Assembly: GCA_031378345.1 (NCBI GenBank) | Contig: JANNDY010000013.1 | Location: 124,001-188,000 of the forward strand | Direction: 5' to 3' | DNA: 64,000 nucleotides | DNA from: Emticicia sp031378345 | GTDB lineage: Bacteria > Bacteroidota > Bacteroidia > Cytophagales > Spirosomataceae | Shown: positions 26,460-36,075 of the stretch, piece by piece | Layout: each line of letters opens with the position of its first letter | Position numbering within the stretch: the stretch's first letter is position 1 | The notes under the pieces: model-generated | Database searches by the model: none | Told to the model about the DNA's origin: nothing | What the model saw: the letters and a program-made list of their open reading frames with translations, nothing else | Position numbers and translations under genes: made by a program

Positions 26460-27284
26460 ATGAGAGAAAATATTAAAATTACAATTTTGGATATGTACGA
26501 TGGCAGAGCCAATGAAGGTATGCGTTGTATAAAAATGTTGTGTGGACAGTTTTTGGCACAAGAGGGGATTGAAGGAAATTATGATATTTTTAATGTCCGA
26601 CAAAAAAATGAATTGCCGAGTATAGAAGATTATGACATTTTCATATCAACTGGTGGGCCAGGAAATCCTTTGCCAGAAGGTCATGTTTGGGAGGCAAAAT
26701 ATAATGATTTCATTGACCAAGTTTTTGTACATAATCAATCGTTTGATGACAAAAAATATTTGTTTTTAATTTGCCATTCGTTCCAAATTGCAAGTAATCA
26801 TTTAGGGTTCGGAGAAGTTTGTAAACGTAGAAAAACATCCTTTGGTGTAATGCCTATGCACCGAACTGATGAAGGTAAAAATGAGTTTTTATTTGAACAA
26901 TTGCCTGATATTTTCTATGCGGTTGATTCGAGAGATTATCAATTAATTCAACCAAATTGGCAAAAAATTGATAATTTTGGTGCAAAGGTGCTTTGTTTAG
27001 AGAAAATTAGAGAGCATATTCCATTGGAGCGAGCAGTTATGGCAATTCGTTTTTCGCAAGAAGTTTTTGGCACTCAATTTCATCCAGAAGCTGATTCTGA
27101 AGGTATGACAAGGTATTTTCTACAAGAAGAAAAACGCATGGCTGTAATAAACGAATATGGGCTTGAAAAATACGAATCAATGATTGACCATCTCGACGAC
27201 CCTGACAAAATCATGCTCACCGAATCGGTCATTATTCCAACGTTTTTGAATCATGCAGCTGAACAAATATTGGCATTAGCGTAA
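26460..27284 (+). CDS. Class I glutamine amidotransferase-like protein
   Basis: The 274-residue protein has a class I GATase fold with a complete triad: Cys105 in 'LICHSFQ', His208 and Glu210 in 'TQFHPEAD'. It also has the 'STGGPGNP' oxyanion-region loop (residues 63-70). The nucleophile motif is C-H-S-F-Q rather than the usual G-x-C-x-G-x-Q, which marks a divergent subfamily. It may supply ammonia or act as a gamma-glutamyl hydrolase on the operon's product. It is 64 bases after the GCS2 gene. Confidence 0.85.
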   Translation: MRENIKITILDMYDGRANEGMRCIKMLCGQFLAQEGIEGNYDIFNVRQKNELPSIEDYDIFISTGGPGNPLPEGHVWEAKYNDFIDQVFVHNQSFDDKKYLFLICHSFQIASNHLGFGEVCKRRKTSFGVMPMHRTDEGKNEFLFEQLPDIFYAVDSRDYQLIQPNWQKIDNFGAKVLCLEKIREHIPLERAVMAIRFSQEVFGTQFHPEADSEGMTRYFLQEEKRMAVINEYGLEKYESMIDHLDDPDKIMLTESVIIPTFLNHAAEQILALA

Positions 27285-27292
27285 ATAAAATC

Positions 27293-27577
27293 ATGGAAAA
27301 ACCAAATTTTTCTAAACAAGCCTTTTGGGATGTTGATTTTGAAAGTTTAGACTATAATAATGAAGCCGATTGGATAATTGGACGAGTATTTGAATGGGGA
27401 AAATTGAGTGATTTGAAAAATTTGCTTGAATTTTATGGAAATAAAAAATGCAGAGAAGCATTGCAAAAAGCCCCTTTTTTAAGATTAAATGCCATAAGTT
27501 TAGGTCATCTTTTGTTGGATATTCCAAAAGAAAATTTCAAATGCTACACAAACAGACCGTCTCATATTCCCTTTTAA
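27293..27577 (+). CDS. Small antitoxin-like protein (DUF6922-type)
   Basis: The 94-residue protein has no signal peptide and reads 'FWDVDFESLDYNNEADWII', 'VFEWG' and 'LKNLLEFYG', the pattern of the small DUF6922-like proteins that precede AbiEii-type nucleotidyltransferases in Bacteroidota (recalled, not searched). It starts 8 bases after the GATase stop and overlaps the next gene by 37 bases. Inferred role: antitoxin of the downstream nucleotidyltransferase. Confidence 0.6.
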   Translation: MEKPNFSKQAFWDVDFESLDYNNEADWIIGRVFEWGKLSDLKNLLEFYGNKKCREALQKAPFLRLNAISLGHLLLDIPKENFKCYTNRPSHIPF

Positions 27578-28158
27578 ATATTTTACAAAATCTAATGAAA
27601 GAAAAGATTCTTAACGATTTTGTACTGGTTGGCGGAACTTCACTTGCTTTAAGATACGGGCATCGTGATTCAGAAGATATTGATATGTTTACTTCTACTG
27701 ATATGCCAATAAACCTTTGGAATTATCTGCAAAAAAATCCAAATAGAAAATTGCAATATGCTGGTGAATATTCAATTGCATTTGTTGAAAATGAAATTAA
27801 GGTTGATTTAGCAAAATGGAATATGACTTTTAATAACTTTGAAACTATTGAAGGAATCAGAATTGCGAGTCCAATTGATGTTTTTGCAATGAAATTTGAT
27901 GCAATTTGTACTCGAAAAACCAAAAAAGATTTTATTGATATTTACGAACTTTGCCAACACTTTTCATTTCATGAAGGCTTTTCGAATTTCAATAAAAATT
28001 ACCCCTATGGTAAAAATTCTTCCATAATTTTTGCTGCTTTTGGTGAAATTGAAATGGCTGATAATTCAAAAATGCCAAAAATGTATAAAGATTATGAATG
28101 GGAAGATATAAAGTTAAAGTTAAAAAAATACGCCAAAAGATACTTTTTGAACCTATGA
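27541..28158 (+). CDS. AbiEii/AbiGii-type nucleotidyltransferase toxin
   Basis: The protein has 205 residues from ATG 27541; the frame runs further upstream but inside the preceding gene. It has the toxin-family nucleotidyltransferase signature 'LVGGTSLALRYGHRDSEDID' (GG-[ST], then D-x-D) and a downstream 'ENEIKVDLAKW' strand carrying the third acidic residue. 'ASPIDVFAMKFDAICTRKTKKDFIDIYEL' is also typical, where a conserved Lys-Asp pair sits. Related enzymes (AbiEii, MenT) inactivate tRNA or other targets by adding nucleotides. Its TGA overlaps the ATG of the next ligase gene. Confidence 0.82.
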   Translation: MLHKQTVSYSLLNILQNLMKEKILNDFVLVGGTSLALRYGHRDSEDIDMFTSTDMPINLWNYLQKNPNRKLQYAGEYSIAFVENEIKVDLAKWNMTFNNFETIEGIRIASPIDVFAMKFDAICTRKTKKDFIDIYELCQHFSFHEGFSNFNKNYPYGKNSSIIFAAFGEIEMADNSKMPKMYKDYEWEDIKLKLKKYAKRYFLNL

Positions 28159-29351
28159 TTCCAGAAATCAGACATAAATTCAATGAAAGTTTTTCGCAAG
28201 AAAAATACGATGCTATGATAGCCGAAATTCACCATGAATTTCCAAATCAACTTGATTTCAGAGTATCAGAAACACCTGTTTTTGTTCCTAAAGACCTGAA
28301 AATCAAACTATTACAAGCTTGCAATGACATTATTGAAGAAATTTTGAAACCTGATTTCAAAGAGAAAACTCATCGTGCAATTCCAGCAAATCAGTATGTA
28401 CCGAATGAAGATGAGCATCCAAGTTTTTTGGCAATAGATTTTGCTATTTGCAAAGATGAAGCAGGCAATTTAACTCCACAATTGATTGAACTACAAGGTT
28501 TTCCTTCACTTTTTGGTTATCAATGGTACTTGGGGCAGAAATATCGCAAGTTTTTTTATGACCCTCGTAATTTTAGTCAATATTTCAATCGCCTTTCATT
28601 CGCTTCTTATGTTGATGAAATGAAAAAAGTGCTGTTGGCAGATGAAAAACCCGAAAACGTAATTTTGCTCGAAATTTTCCCAGAAAAACAAAAAACTCGC
28701 TTAGATTTTGAAATTACAAAGCAACTTTGGGGAATTGAGCCAGTTTGTTTAACCAAAATCAAAAAAGTTGGCAAGAAACTTTTCTATGAAAAAGAAGGCA
28801 AAACTTTTGAAATTAAACGCATTTATAACCGCTTGATTTTTGATGATTTGTTACAAAATTTCCCCAATTTAGAAACAAGTTTCAAAATGACTGACGAAAT
28901 TGAGGCAACTTGGGTAACGCACCCAAATTGGTTTTTCAGAATCAGTAAATTTACTTTGCCGTTCTTGAAAAGTGCATTTGTTCCACAAAGTTTCTTCTTA
29001 TCTGATTTGAAAGAATACCCTGCCGATTTGGAAAAATATGTATTAAAACCTCTCTTTTCATTCGCAGGAAGTGGCGTAAAACTTCATTTTACGAAAGAAG
29101 ATTTAGATGCTATTGCAGACAAAGAAAATTATTTAATTCAAAAAAAGGTGAAATACGAGCCAATAATTGAAGACAAAGAAGGCAATTTGATTAAAACAGA
29201 AATCAGAATGTTGTTTACTTGGGAAGATAATGCCTCACGACCAAAATTAGTTACCAACTTAGCTCGCCTAAGTCGAGGAGAAATGATTGGCGTAAATTTC
29301 AATAAAAACTTTGATTGGGTTGGTGGCAGCTGTGCTTTTTTTGAGGAATAA
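28155..29351 (+). CDS. Second ATP-grasp-like ligase of the amidoligase operon
   Basis: The 398-residue protein starts at ATG 28155, whose last two bases are shared with the toxin stop (ATGA overlap). I read it as ATP-grasp-like, possibly permuted. It has 'LIELQGFPSLFGYQWY' (residues 110-130), the binding-strand 'YVLKPLFSFAGSGV', 'YLIQKKVKYEP' and 'IKTEIRMLFTW', and ends with 'VGVNF'-type 'MIGVNFNKNFDWVGG'. These suit an ATP-binding carboxylate-amine ligase. It closes the operon before a strong terminator. Assignment to a named family needs a profile search. Confidence 0.65.
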   Translation: MIPEIRHKFNESFSQEKYDAMIAEIHHEFPNQLDFRVSETPVFVPKDLKIKLLQACNDIIEEILKPDFKEKTHRAIPANQYVPNEDEHPSFLAIDFAICKDEAGNLTPQLIELQGFPSLFGYQWYLGQKYRKFFYDPRNFSQYFNRLSFASYVDEMKKVLLADEKPENVILLEIFPEKQKTRLDFEITKQLWGIEPVCLTKIKKVGKKLFYEKEGKTFEIKRIYNRLIFDDLLQNFPNLETSFKMTDEIEATWVTHPNWFFRISKFTLPFLKSAFVPQSFFLSDLKEYPADLEKYVLKPLFSFAGSGVKLHFTKEDLDAIADKENYLIQKKVKYEPIIEDKEGNLIKTEIRMLFTWEDNASRPKLVTNLARLSRGEMIGVNFNKNFDWVGGSCAFFEE

Positions 29352-29352
29352 A

Positions 29353-29384
29353 AAATGGCATGAAGATTTATATTCATGCCATTT
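29353..29384. terminator. Terminator closing the amidoligase operon
   Basis: Perfect 12-base arms AAATGGCATGAA and TTCATGCCATTT surround an 8-base loop directly after the last ligase stop. The downstream gene is convergent and also ends here. Confidence 0.85.
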
Positions 29385-29392
29385 CTAAAGTT

Positions 29393-30049
29393 TTATTTTG
29401 GCAATAATTTTATAGCAGTAATAATATTTTGCCCTCTTTCTTCATAAAACCCAACAACTTTTGTTCCATTTGCTTCAACCATTTCCTTTGTAATAAAAAA
29501 GTCGAATTTGAATTCAGTATTGTCTTTTGTAGTAATAAATACTGTTCCTGGTAAATCTCCAGGTGTTTCTTCCGTTGCACCACTTAAAGTACCACTAACT
29601 TTTTTTGTTTCTGTTGAAAGTTCAATTTTATCACCATTAAATATTGATTTTCCTTTTATTTGTACATCCAGTAAAGCATTGATTAGTTCGCTTCTATATA
29701 AAAACGAGACATATCTACCAACCCAGTTACGCATTTTATTAATATCTGCTCCCTTTACTTCTTCTAAATTGACACTAAAATATTCTGTAAATTTACGTTC
29801 GGGGAATTCAATAGTAAGCGTAGCCATCGGGTAGCCCGAATCTTCGACTTCTTTTAAAATAACCATTTCTTTAATTTCACCATCTTTGGTTACTAAATCA
29901 GCTTCCGTACCAGTATTCGTTGCAGATGCAACTGTATCAGCTGATTGAGTAACTTTTGTAGAATCTAAAGTATCAGTTTTGTTCTCTTTAGAAGAACATG
30001 AAAAACATGAAAGCAATAAAAAAGCAGCAAAGTGTGTTTTTAATTTCAT
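29393..30049 (-). CDS. Hypothetical lipoprotein
   Basis: I do not recognise this 218-residue protein. It has a lipoprotein signal ('LLLSCFSCSS', lipid Cys at about residue 15 or 18), then a Thr/Ser/Asp-rich linker to residue 50. A beta-rich domain of about 165 residues follows with no obvious catalytic motif. It is probably an outer-membrane or periplasmic lipoprotein. It is convergent with the amidoligase operon and lies downstream of a secreted esterase gene. Confidence 0.7.
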   Translation of the reverse strand: MKLKTHFAAFLLLSCFSCSSKENKTDTLDSTKVTQSADTVASATNTGTEADLVTKDGEIKEMVILKEVEDSGYPMATLTIEFPERKFTEYFSVNLEEVKGADINKMRNWVGRYVSFLYRSELINALLDVQIKGKSIFNGDKIELSTETKKVSGTLSGATEETPGDLPGTVFITTKDNTEFKFDFFITKEMVEANGTKVVGFYEERGQNIITAIKLLPK

Positions 30050-30148
30050 TCTTAGTGATAAATTTTAGGTTTAACCCAAAATTAGTTTTTTTATCAATAT
30101 TTTAAACTTTTTGCTTAATAATAATTTTCCTTTTATATTTAATTTGGT

Positions 30149-32725
30149 CTAATCGATTATGAATTTGGTACTTTGATTAATATTCTGACTTGAAATTTTT
30201 AATACAAAAATTCCATTATTTGCTTTAATATTAATTTGTTTTTTGTTTTGAGTATCTTTTTTGTATAATTCACTAAAGATATTTCTTCCATGAACATCAT
30301 AAATATCAATTTGCCACAAATTTTTAATTTCTGGAACTTCTATCCAAAAACTCCCTGCATTTGGATTTGGATAAAGTTTAAATAAAACATCATTTTTAAT
30401 CGGTTCGTTTGATGTGATTACAAAAAAAGTTTCTTCTGAAAAACAACCATTTTCAATTACTCGTACCGAATAAACTCCCCCTCCCGATAAATATAAATTT
30501 TGGTTTGTAGAATCTTTTAATATTTTTCCATCAACATACCATTGATTATTTTGAATGCTACTCGATTTTAAAATATTATTATCAATTGTTATATTTGGTT
30601 TTTTAGGGCTGGGTTTAGTTTTTATACTAATCAAATCAGAAATTGGACTGACAAATGTGCCTCTTTTCGTTGAAACAGAATAATTTCCTGCTTTTTTAAC
30701 AAAATAGTCGTTTTTAGAGACTGTCGTTTCTATAAAACCATCGGAAAACAAATAACTACTAAATCCAATTGGAGCAGTTATTTTAAGACTATCACCTTCA
30801 CAAATTGTATTTGACCCATTGTATAATAATGTAGGTTTTTCCATTTTCAAAACAAAATTCTCTGAAATATTTGAACACCCATCTTTCGTAAATTTAACAG
30901 AATAATTACCCAATTCTTGTGGAATATAGGTTTGAGAAATGGCCCCATTTATCAACTTTTCATTAAAAAACCATTGATTATTCTCTAAATTATTTGACAT
31001 TAATAAAAACTTGTCAGGTTGTTCAATTTTAGTGATGATTGGTTTAACATTAAATGTTTTAACTGAAATCGTGATACTATTTTTGGAATCAATAAAAAAC
31101 CCTGACTTTAATACTTGCACTGTATATTTGCCAGACTGAAAAACTGCTAATCGAGTAGAATTGTTTGGAATTAAAATTCCATCCTTAAACCAACGATATT
31201 CTTCATAGCCAGAAGTAGTTGTAAGAATAATTGACTCACCTTCACAAAAAGAGGTTGCACCCTTTGTTGCAATAGTCGGCAACGGGATTGTGATAGTTTC
31301 TTGACCGCCAATTTTAATGTTTTCAAAGCTAAAAGCTCTCATTCCTAAGGCATTTTTCAAGTTTACGCCATTATAGGGTTGATTTGTATTAGTAGAAAAT
31401 GATGATGGAAGATAAGTTAAATATTGATTTCTTTCAAAGTTTTTGACTGTCAAATAAACTTTATTTCCGATTGCTTCGCCAAATTCTACCACATCATTTT
31501 CACCATCAACATATAAAAATTCGTTCATTTTATATAAATATCCATTAACAGAAGAGTCTTTTGGATAAAACATAGACATTTCTTTCTCAAATTCTAACAC
31601 AAGTTTGTTGTTTTCCCAATAAACACTTTTTATGTCAGGAGAATATATTTGTTTTGATAAATTATCGTGATAAATCTCAGCCCCAATGATTCTTGAAAGC
31701 TCATAAACAGTTTGTGAATACCCAGAAAAATTATAGTGTACGCCATCATATCCTGTTGTGCCGACAGTGCTCAAAGTTGTGATTTTAGGATATAAATATT
31801 TGGTTTTTCGTTGAAAGTCCCTCAAAAAACTTGCTTTATCGTTATCCTCGGTTAGTATATTTAACTGAAAATTATATATTTTCACAAGACTTGGAAAATC
31901 AATTATTAAATGATTATATAATTTTTCAAACTCCGCAGGGTAATTTACCGACACCTTATTGAAAGTTCCATCACTTTCCCCTTGCCTAAAAATAATGTAC
32001 TTAATTTGATTTTTTAAATCGCTATTATTAGTTTGAAGAAGCATTCTCCCATAGACATTTCCCTTATCTGCTGGATTTACTTGCGTTCGATTATTCAATT
32101 CACTTAAAAATGCCCCTCCTACCGAAGCCTCAATTATACCAATTGGATAATTAAATTTGCTACTCAAAGCATTTCCCAATTCGATCGAGCCAATACTTGG
32201 CCAATAAAATGTTTCATAAGGCAAAAACCATTCACTCTCTCCATTATCAAAGTTAAGTTGCCTAAAATAGCGAATAAGTGGGTTACGTGGGGGTTTATAG
32301 GTTTCATATCCTCCGTTTCCAAGTGCATTTGATTGACCATATATCAAAAAAACATCTCCTGCAGCAACCCTGTTTACTGCTTTTATCTCTTTTGTACTAT
32401 CCAAATAAAGTTTTATTGTATAGTCAAATTTTCCAGCTTTTAGTTTAGGAGCAAAATCAAAAGTTTTTGTAGCCGCTAATTTAATTGTGATTCGAGAAAA
32501 CGGCTTTCCATCTTGAAGTATAACCAACGAAACTGAGGAATGCCCATTTTCGGTAACAACTCCATTGACAAGAAATAAAGCCTCATCTTGCTCATCTCTT
32601 TGGAAAACTTGGTTGTTTTTGGGAAATTTTTGTAAGCTAATTTGCGAGAATGATACATTCCAACTTAGTATTAGCAGAATTAATAAAAAACTTTGACGAT
32701 AGCAGAAAGAATCATTTATTTTCAC
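30149..32725 (-). CDS. Secreted SASA-type esterase with Ig-like repeats and T9SS tail
   Basis: The 858-residue exoprotein has a signal peptide (cleavage near 'VSFSQ') and an SGNH/sialate O-acetylesterase-like domain with 'YGQSNALG' and 'RQGESDG'. Three or so Ig/PKD-like beta modules follow ('GYEEYRWFKDG', 'NNQWYVDGK'). A type A T9SS sorting domain closes it: 'KLYPNPNAGSFWIE' and terminal 'STKFIID'. It should be exported across the outer membrane and act on acetylated glycans. Its first 470 residues are a clear paralog of the 19274-21346 protein. Confidence 0.88.
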   Translation of the reverse strand: MKINDSFCYRQSFLLILLILSWNVSFSQISLQKFPKNNQVFQRDEQDEALFLVNGVVTENGHSSVSLVILQDGKPFSRITIKLAATKTFDFAPKLKAGKFDYTIKLYLDSTKEIKAVNRVAAGDVFLIYGQSNALGNGGYETYKPPRNPLIRYFRQLNFDNGESEWFLPYETFYWPSIGSIELGNALSSKFNYPIGIIEASVGGAFLSELNNRTQVNPADKGNVYGRMLLQTNNSDLKNQIKYIIFRQGESDGTFNKVSVNYPAEFEKLYNHLIIDFPSLVKIYNFQLNILTEDNDKASFLRDFQRKTKYLYPKITTLSTVGTTGYDGVHYNFSGYSQTVYELSRIIGAEIYHDNLSKQIYSPDIKSVYWENNKLVLEFEKEMSMFYPKDSSVNGYLYKMNEFLYVDGENDVVEFGEAIGNKVYLTVKNFERNQYLTYLPSSFSTNTNQPYNGVNLKNALGMRAFSFENIKIGGQETITIPLPTIATKGATSFCEGESIILTTTSGYEEYRWFKDGILIPNNSTRLAVFQSGKYTVQVLKSGFFIDSKNSITISVKTFNVKPIITKIEQPDKFLLMSNNLENNQWFFNEKLINGAISQTYIPQELGNYSVKFTKDGCSNISENFVLKMEKPTLLYNGSNTICEGDSLKITAPIGFSSYLFSDGFIETTVSKNDYFVKKAGNYSVSTKRGTFVSPISDLISIKTKPSPKKPNITIDNNILKSSSIQNNQWYVDGKILKDSTNQNLYLSGGGVYSVRVIENGCFSEETFFVITSNEPIKNDVLFKLYPNPNAGSFWIEVPEIKNLWQIDIYDVHGRNIFSELYKKDTQNKKQINIKANNGIFVLKISSQNINQSTKFIID

Positions 32726-32782
32726 AAAAGTTGTATTTTTTAAATAAAGTTATGAAAAAAAATTATAAAATACTAAGTAATC

Positions 32783-33681
32783 TCAATAAAACTCATATTT
32801 TAATTCGTGTGTTTTTTTCTTGCCAAGTAGTAAATCTTCATAGATAATCTTTACAATTCGGTCGTTTTCGTAGATATTTTCTTGGGTGAAAGTTAGTTTT
32901 GGTTCGCCGATGGGTTTACTTTTTTTTATTTGAACAATATACTTTTCAGTTTTGAAATCTTGTTTTTTTTCATTGTTACAAAATTTCCAAATTGTATTAT
33001 TTGTCATTTTTCTGCCTTCATATGTTTCTACATTTTTTTCAATACAACTATTATAATATGTGAGTTTTCCAATAGATTTTTGAGGTTTATCAAAATCTAC
33101 CCAACCAATCATTTTGTTTAAACTATCATATTTATAAAGTTGTTTATCTCCACTATTCTGACTATCAATATATTTTTTTTCAATTTTATTTCCCAAATGA
33201 TTATAGACTATTCTTATTTTAAAACCTGATTCATATAGTATCGTATAAATTCTAATGAATCTATTGAACAAATACGTTCTAAATAATTTTCCTTAAAAAA
33301 CATTTGTTCGGCATTATTTTCTACAATTTGACCTAAAGAATTATATTTTACTCTCTGGACATTGCCGATATATGTTCCTTCATTAAAAAAAACAGTATTG
33401 CCATCTACTTTAAAATGATAACTTTTCGTACTAATTATTTTATTTTTTGCAAATGTTCTAATTTCTGTATGATTTTGTGGTTTAGTCTCAAAATTATCGC
33501 AAAAATCAAAATAAAAATCTTTTACATTGTTACCCAAACTATCAAAAAAAGTAGCTCTCACCAATTTTCCATCTTCATAATACTCAGTTTTCTTAACTTT
33601 TAATGAATCGGAGGCGAGGCTTGGTACTGAGAGAAAAAATGGGAGTAAAAGTAGTAGTTTGTAGAGGTGTTTGGTTCTCAT
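32783..33681 (-). pseudogene. Secreted hypothetical protein gene broken by a one-base frameshift
   Basis: Two overlapping same-strand frames make one gene. The upstream frame (33214-33681, 155 codons) has a signal peptide and beta-rich 'YYEDGKLVRATFFDSLGN' sequence, typical of MORN-like/toxin-antitoxin-like repeat proteins of unknown function. It runs out just after 'SLEFIRYY'. The downstream frame (to 32783) resumes with 'YESGFKIRIVYNHLGNK', matching the same YD/MORN-like pattern. Adding one base near 33235-33240 would join them into about 297 residues. It is either a true inactivating deletion or a sequencing error. Confidence 0.65.
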
Positions 33682-33740
33682 TGTGTAGTTTTTTGTTTTC
33701 CAAAAATAGTGGTTTTATTGAAAAATGACAAGTTTCAACA

Positions 33741-33778
33741 AAAAAAGCACCTCAAAATTACTTTCAAGGCACTTTTTT
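33741..33778 (-). terminator. Terminator of the aconitase gene
   Basis: Read on the minus strand, arms AAAAAAGTGCCT and AGGTGCTTTTTT pair completely if two G-T positions are allowed, with a T-run. It lies about 25 bases past the stop. Confidence 0.75.
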
Positions 33779-33801
33779 AAAATAAAATTCATCAAAATGT
33801 C

Positions 33802-36075
33802 TTACTGTTTTGCTGCCTCAGCCGCAATCAAATTCAAAGCAGAACCTGCCTTAAACCAACCGATTTGACTTGTATTATAAGTATGATTCAATTTGATTTC
33901 ATCTTTCGAGCCATCTGCGTGATTGGCTACCAATGTCAAAGGAACACCTTCGGCAAAAGTTGTCAAACCTAAAATATCTAAAGAATCGTTTTCTTGAATT
34001 TTGTCGTAGTCGGCAGGATTTGCAAATGTCAAACCTAACATTCCTTGTTTTTTCAAGTTTGTTTCGTGAATACGAGCAAATGAACGAACAATGATAGCAC
34101 GAACACCCAAATGACGTGGTTCCATAGCAGCGTGTTCACGTGACGAACCTTCACCATAGTTTTCGTCGCCAACAACGATTGTACCTACGCCAGCGGCTTT
34201 GTACACACGTTGTACCGTTGGTACTTCACCATATTGTCCTGTTAATTGGTTTTTCACGGTATTTGCTTTACCATTCGCAAAGTTAATTGCTCCAATCAAA
34301 AGGTTATTTGAAATATTATCTAAGTGTCCACGGAATTTCAACCAAGGACCAGCCATTGAAATATGGTCAGTTGTACATTTCCCTTTGGCTTTAATCAACA
34401 ATTTCAAGCCTTTCAAGTCTGTTCCTTCCCAAGCCTTAAATGGCTCAAGTAATTGCAAACGGTCAGATTTTGGACTTACCGCTACTTTTACTTTGCTACC
34501 ATCTTTCTTAGGTTTTTGGTAACCAGCATCGAGTACATCAAAGCCCAAAGGAGGCAATTCAACACCAAAAGGATTATCAAGTTTTACTTGTTCGCCTTTT
34601 TCATTTGTCAAGAAATCTTTTACAGGATTGAAAGTCAAATCACCTGCAATTGCAAAAGCAGTTACGATTTCGGGCGATGCCACAAAAGCGTGTGTATTTG
34701 GGTTTCCGTCGGCACGTTTGGCAAAATTTCTATTAAATGAAGTCATAATAGAGTTTTTCTCACCTTTTTCTGAGCCATTTCTTGCCCATTGACCAATACA
34801 TGGTCCACAAGCATTTGCCAAAACTACACCACCAATAGCATCAAATTGAGCTAAAATACCATCTCTTTCTGCAGTAAATCTTACTAATTCCGAACCAGGG
34901 GTGATGGTAAATTCTGACTTTGCTTTGATATTTTTTGCAGCCGCTTGCGAAGCAATCGACGCAGCACGAGTCATGTCTTCGTAAGAAGAATTGGTACATG
35001 AACCAATCAAACCAACATCTAATTTTTGTGGCCATTTGTTTTTGATAACAGCTTTAGCAAATTTAGAAAGTGGCCAAGCCAAATCTGGCGTGAAAGGACC
35101 ATTTACTCTTGGCTCAAGTCTTGAAAGATTAATTTCAATTACTTGGTCATAATATAATTCAGGATTATCAATACATTCTTGGTCAGGACGAAGCAAATCT
35201 TTAATACCATTTGCCAACGAAGCTACTCTTGCACGACCAGTCGCTTTTAAATAAGCAGCCATTTTTTTATCGTAACCAAAGAGCGAAGTGGTCGCTCCAA
35301 TTTCAGCACCCATGTTACAGATTGTACCTTTTCCAGTTGCCGAAAGAGCATCAGCACCTTTACCAATGTATTCTACAATTGCACCAGTTCCACCTTTTAC
35401 TGTCAATTGACCAGCAACTTCCAAGATAACGTCTTTTGCAGAAGCCCATCCTTTTAGTTTTCCTGTCAATTTTACACCAATTAGTTTTGGCATTTTCAAT
35501 TCCCATGCCAAACCTGCCATTACATCGCAAGCATCAGCTCCACCAACTCCAATCGCAACCATTCCCAAACCACCAGCATTTGGCGTGTGTGAGTCTGTTC
35601 CTATCATCATACCACCTGGAAAAGCATAGTTTTCGATAACTACTTGGTGAATGATACCAGCACCTGCTTTCCAGAAACCAATACCATATTTATTTGATAC
35701 AGAAGCCAAGAAATCATAAACTTCTTTGTTCTTATCAGTGGCAATTTTTAAATCTTCGACTGCACCAACTTTTGCTTGAATCAAGTGATCGCAATGAACC
35801 GTCGAAGGAACAGCCACCTGCGGGCGACCTGCCGACATAAATTGCAACAAAGCCATTTGGGCAGTTGCATCTTGCATTGCTACACGATCAGGAGCAAAAT
35901 CTACGTAGTCAGCACCTCTTCCATGAGCTTTTGTTGCTGTACCTTCGCACAAATGTGAATAAAGAATTTTTTCTGCCAAAGTCAATGGTTTACCTACAAC
36001 TTTGCGAGCTGCAGCAACTCTATCAGGCATACGAGCGTAAACGCCCTTAATCATATCTAAGTCAAAAACTGCCAT
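33802..36075 (-). CDS. acn: Aconitate hydratase
   Basis: The 757-residue TCA-cycle enzyme interconverts citrate and isocitrate. The three cluster-binding Cys are in 'IGSCTNSSYED' and 'NACGPCIGQW'. Other active-site segments are 'IGTDSHTPNAGGLG', 'NRNFAKRADGN' and 'GEGSSREHAAMEPRHLG'. The length and motifs fit the mitochondrial-type aconitase of Bacteroidota rather than the longer AcnA or AcnB. It is a single gene with its own terminator. Confidence 0.97.
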   Translation of the reverse strand: MAVFDLDMIKGVYARMPDRVAAARKVVGKPLTLAEKILYSHLCEGTATKAHGRGADYVDFAPDRVAMQDATAQMALLQFMSAGRPQVAVPSTVHCDHLIQAKVGAVEDLKIATDKNKEVYDFLASVSNKYGIGFWKAGAGIIHQVVIENYAFPGGMMIGTDSHTPNAGGLGMVAIGVGGADACDVMAGLAWELKMPKLIGVKLTGKLKGWASAKDVILEVAGQLTVKGGTGAIVEYIGKGADALSATGKGTICNMGAEIGATTSLFGYDKKMAAYLKATGRARVASLANGIKDLLRPDQECIDNPELYYDQVIEINLSRLEPRVNGPFTPDLAWPLSKFAKAVIKNKWPQKLDVGLIGSCTNSSYEDMTRAASIASQAAAKNIKAKSEFTITPGSELVRFTAERDGILAQFDAIGGVVLANACGPCIGQWARNGSEKGEKNSIMTSFNRNFAKRADGNPNTHAFVASPEIVTAFAIAGDLTFNPVKDFLTNEKGEQVKLDNPFGVELPPLGFDVLDAGYQKPKKDGSKVKVAVSPKSDRLQLLEPFKAWEGTDLKGLKLLIKAKGKCTTDHISMAGPWLKFRGHLDNISNNLLIGAINFANGKANTVKNQLTGQYGEVPTVQRVYKAAGVGTIVVGDENYGEGSSREHAAMEPRHLGVRAIIVRSFARIHETNLKKQGMLGLTFANPADYDKIQENDSLDILGLTTFAEGVPLTLVANHADGSKDEIKLNHTYNTSQIGWFKAGSALNLIAAEAAKQ

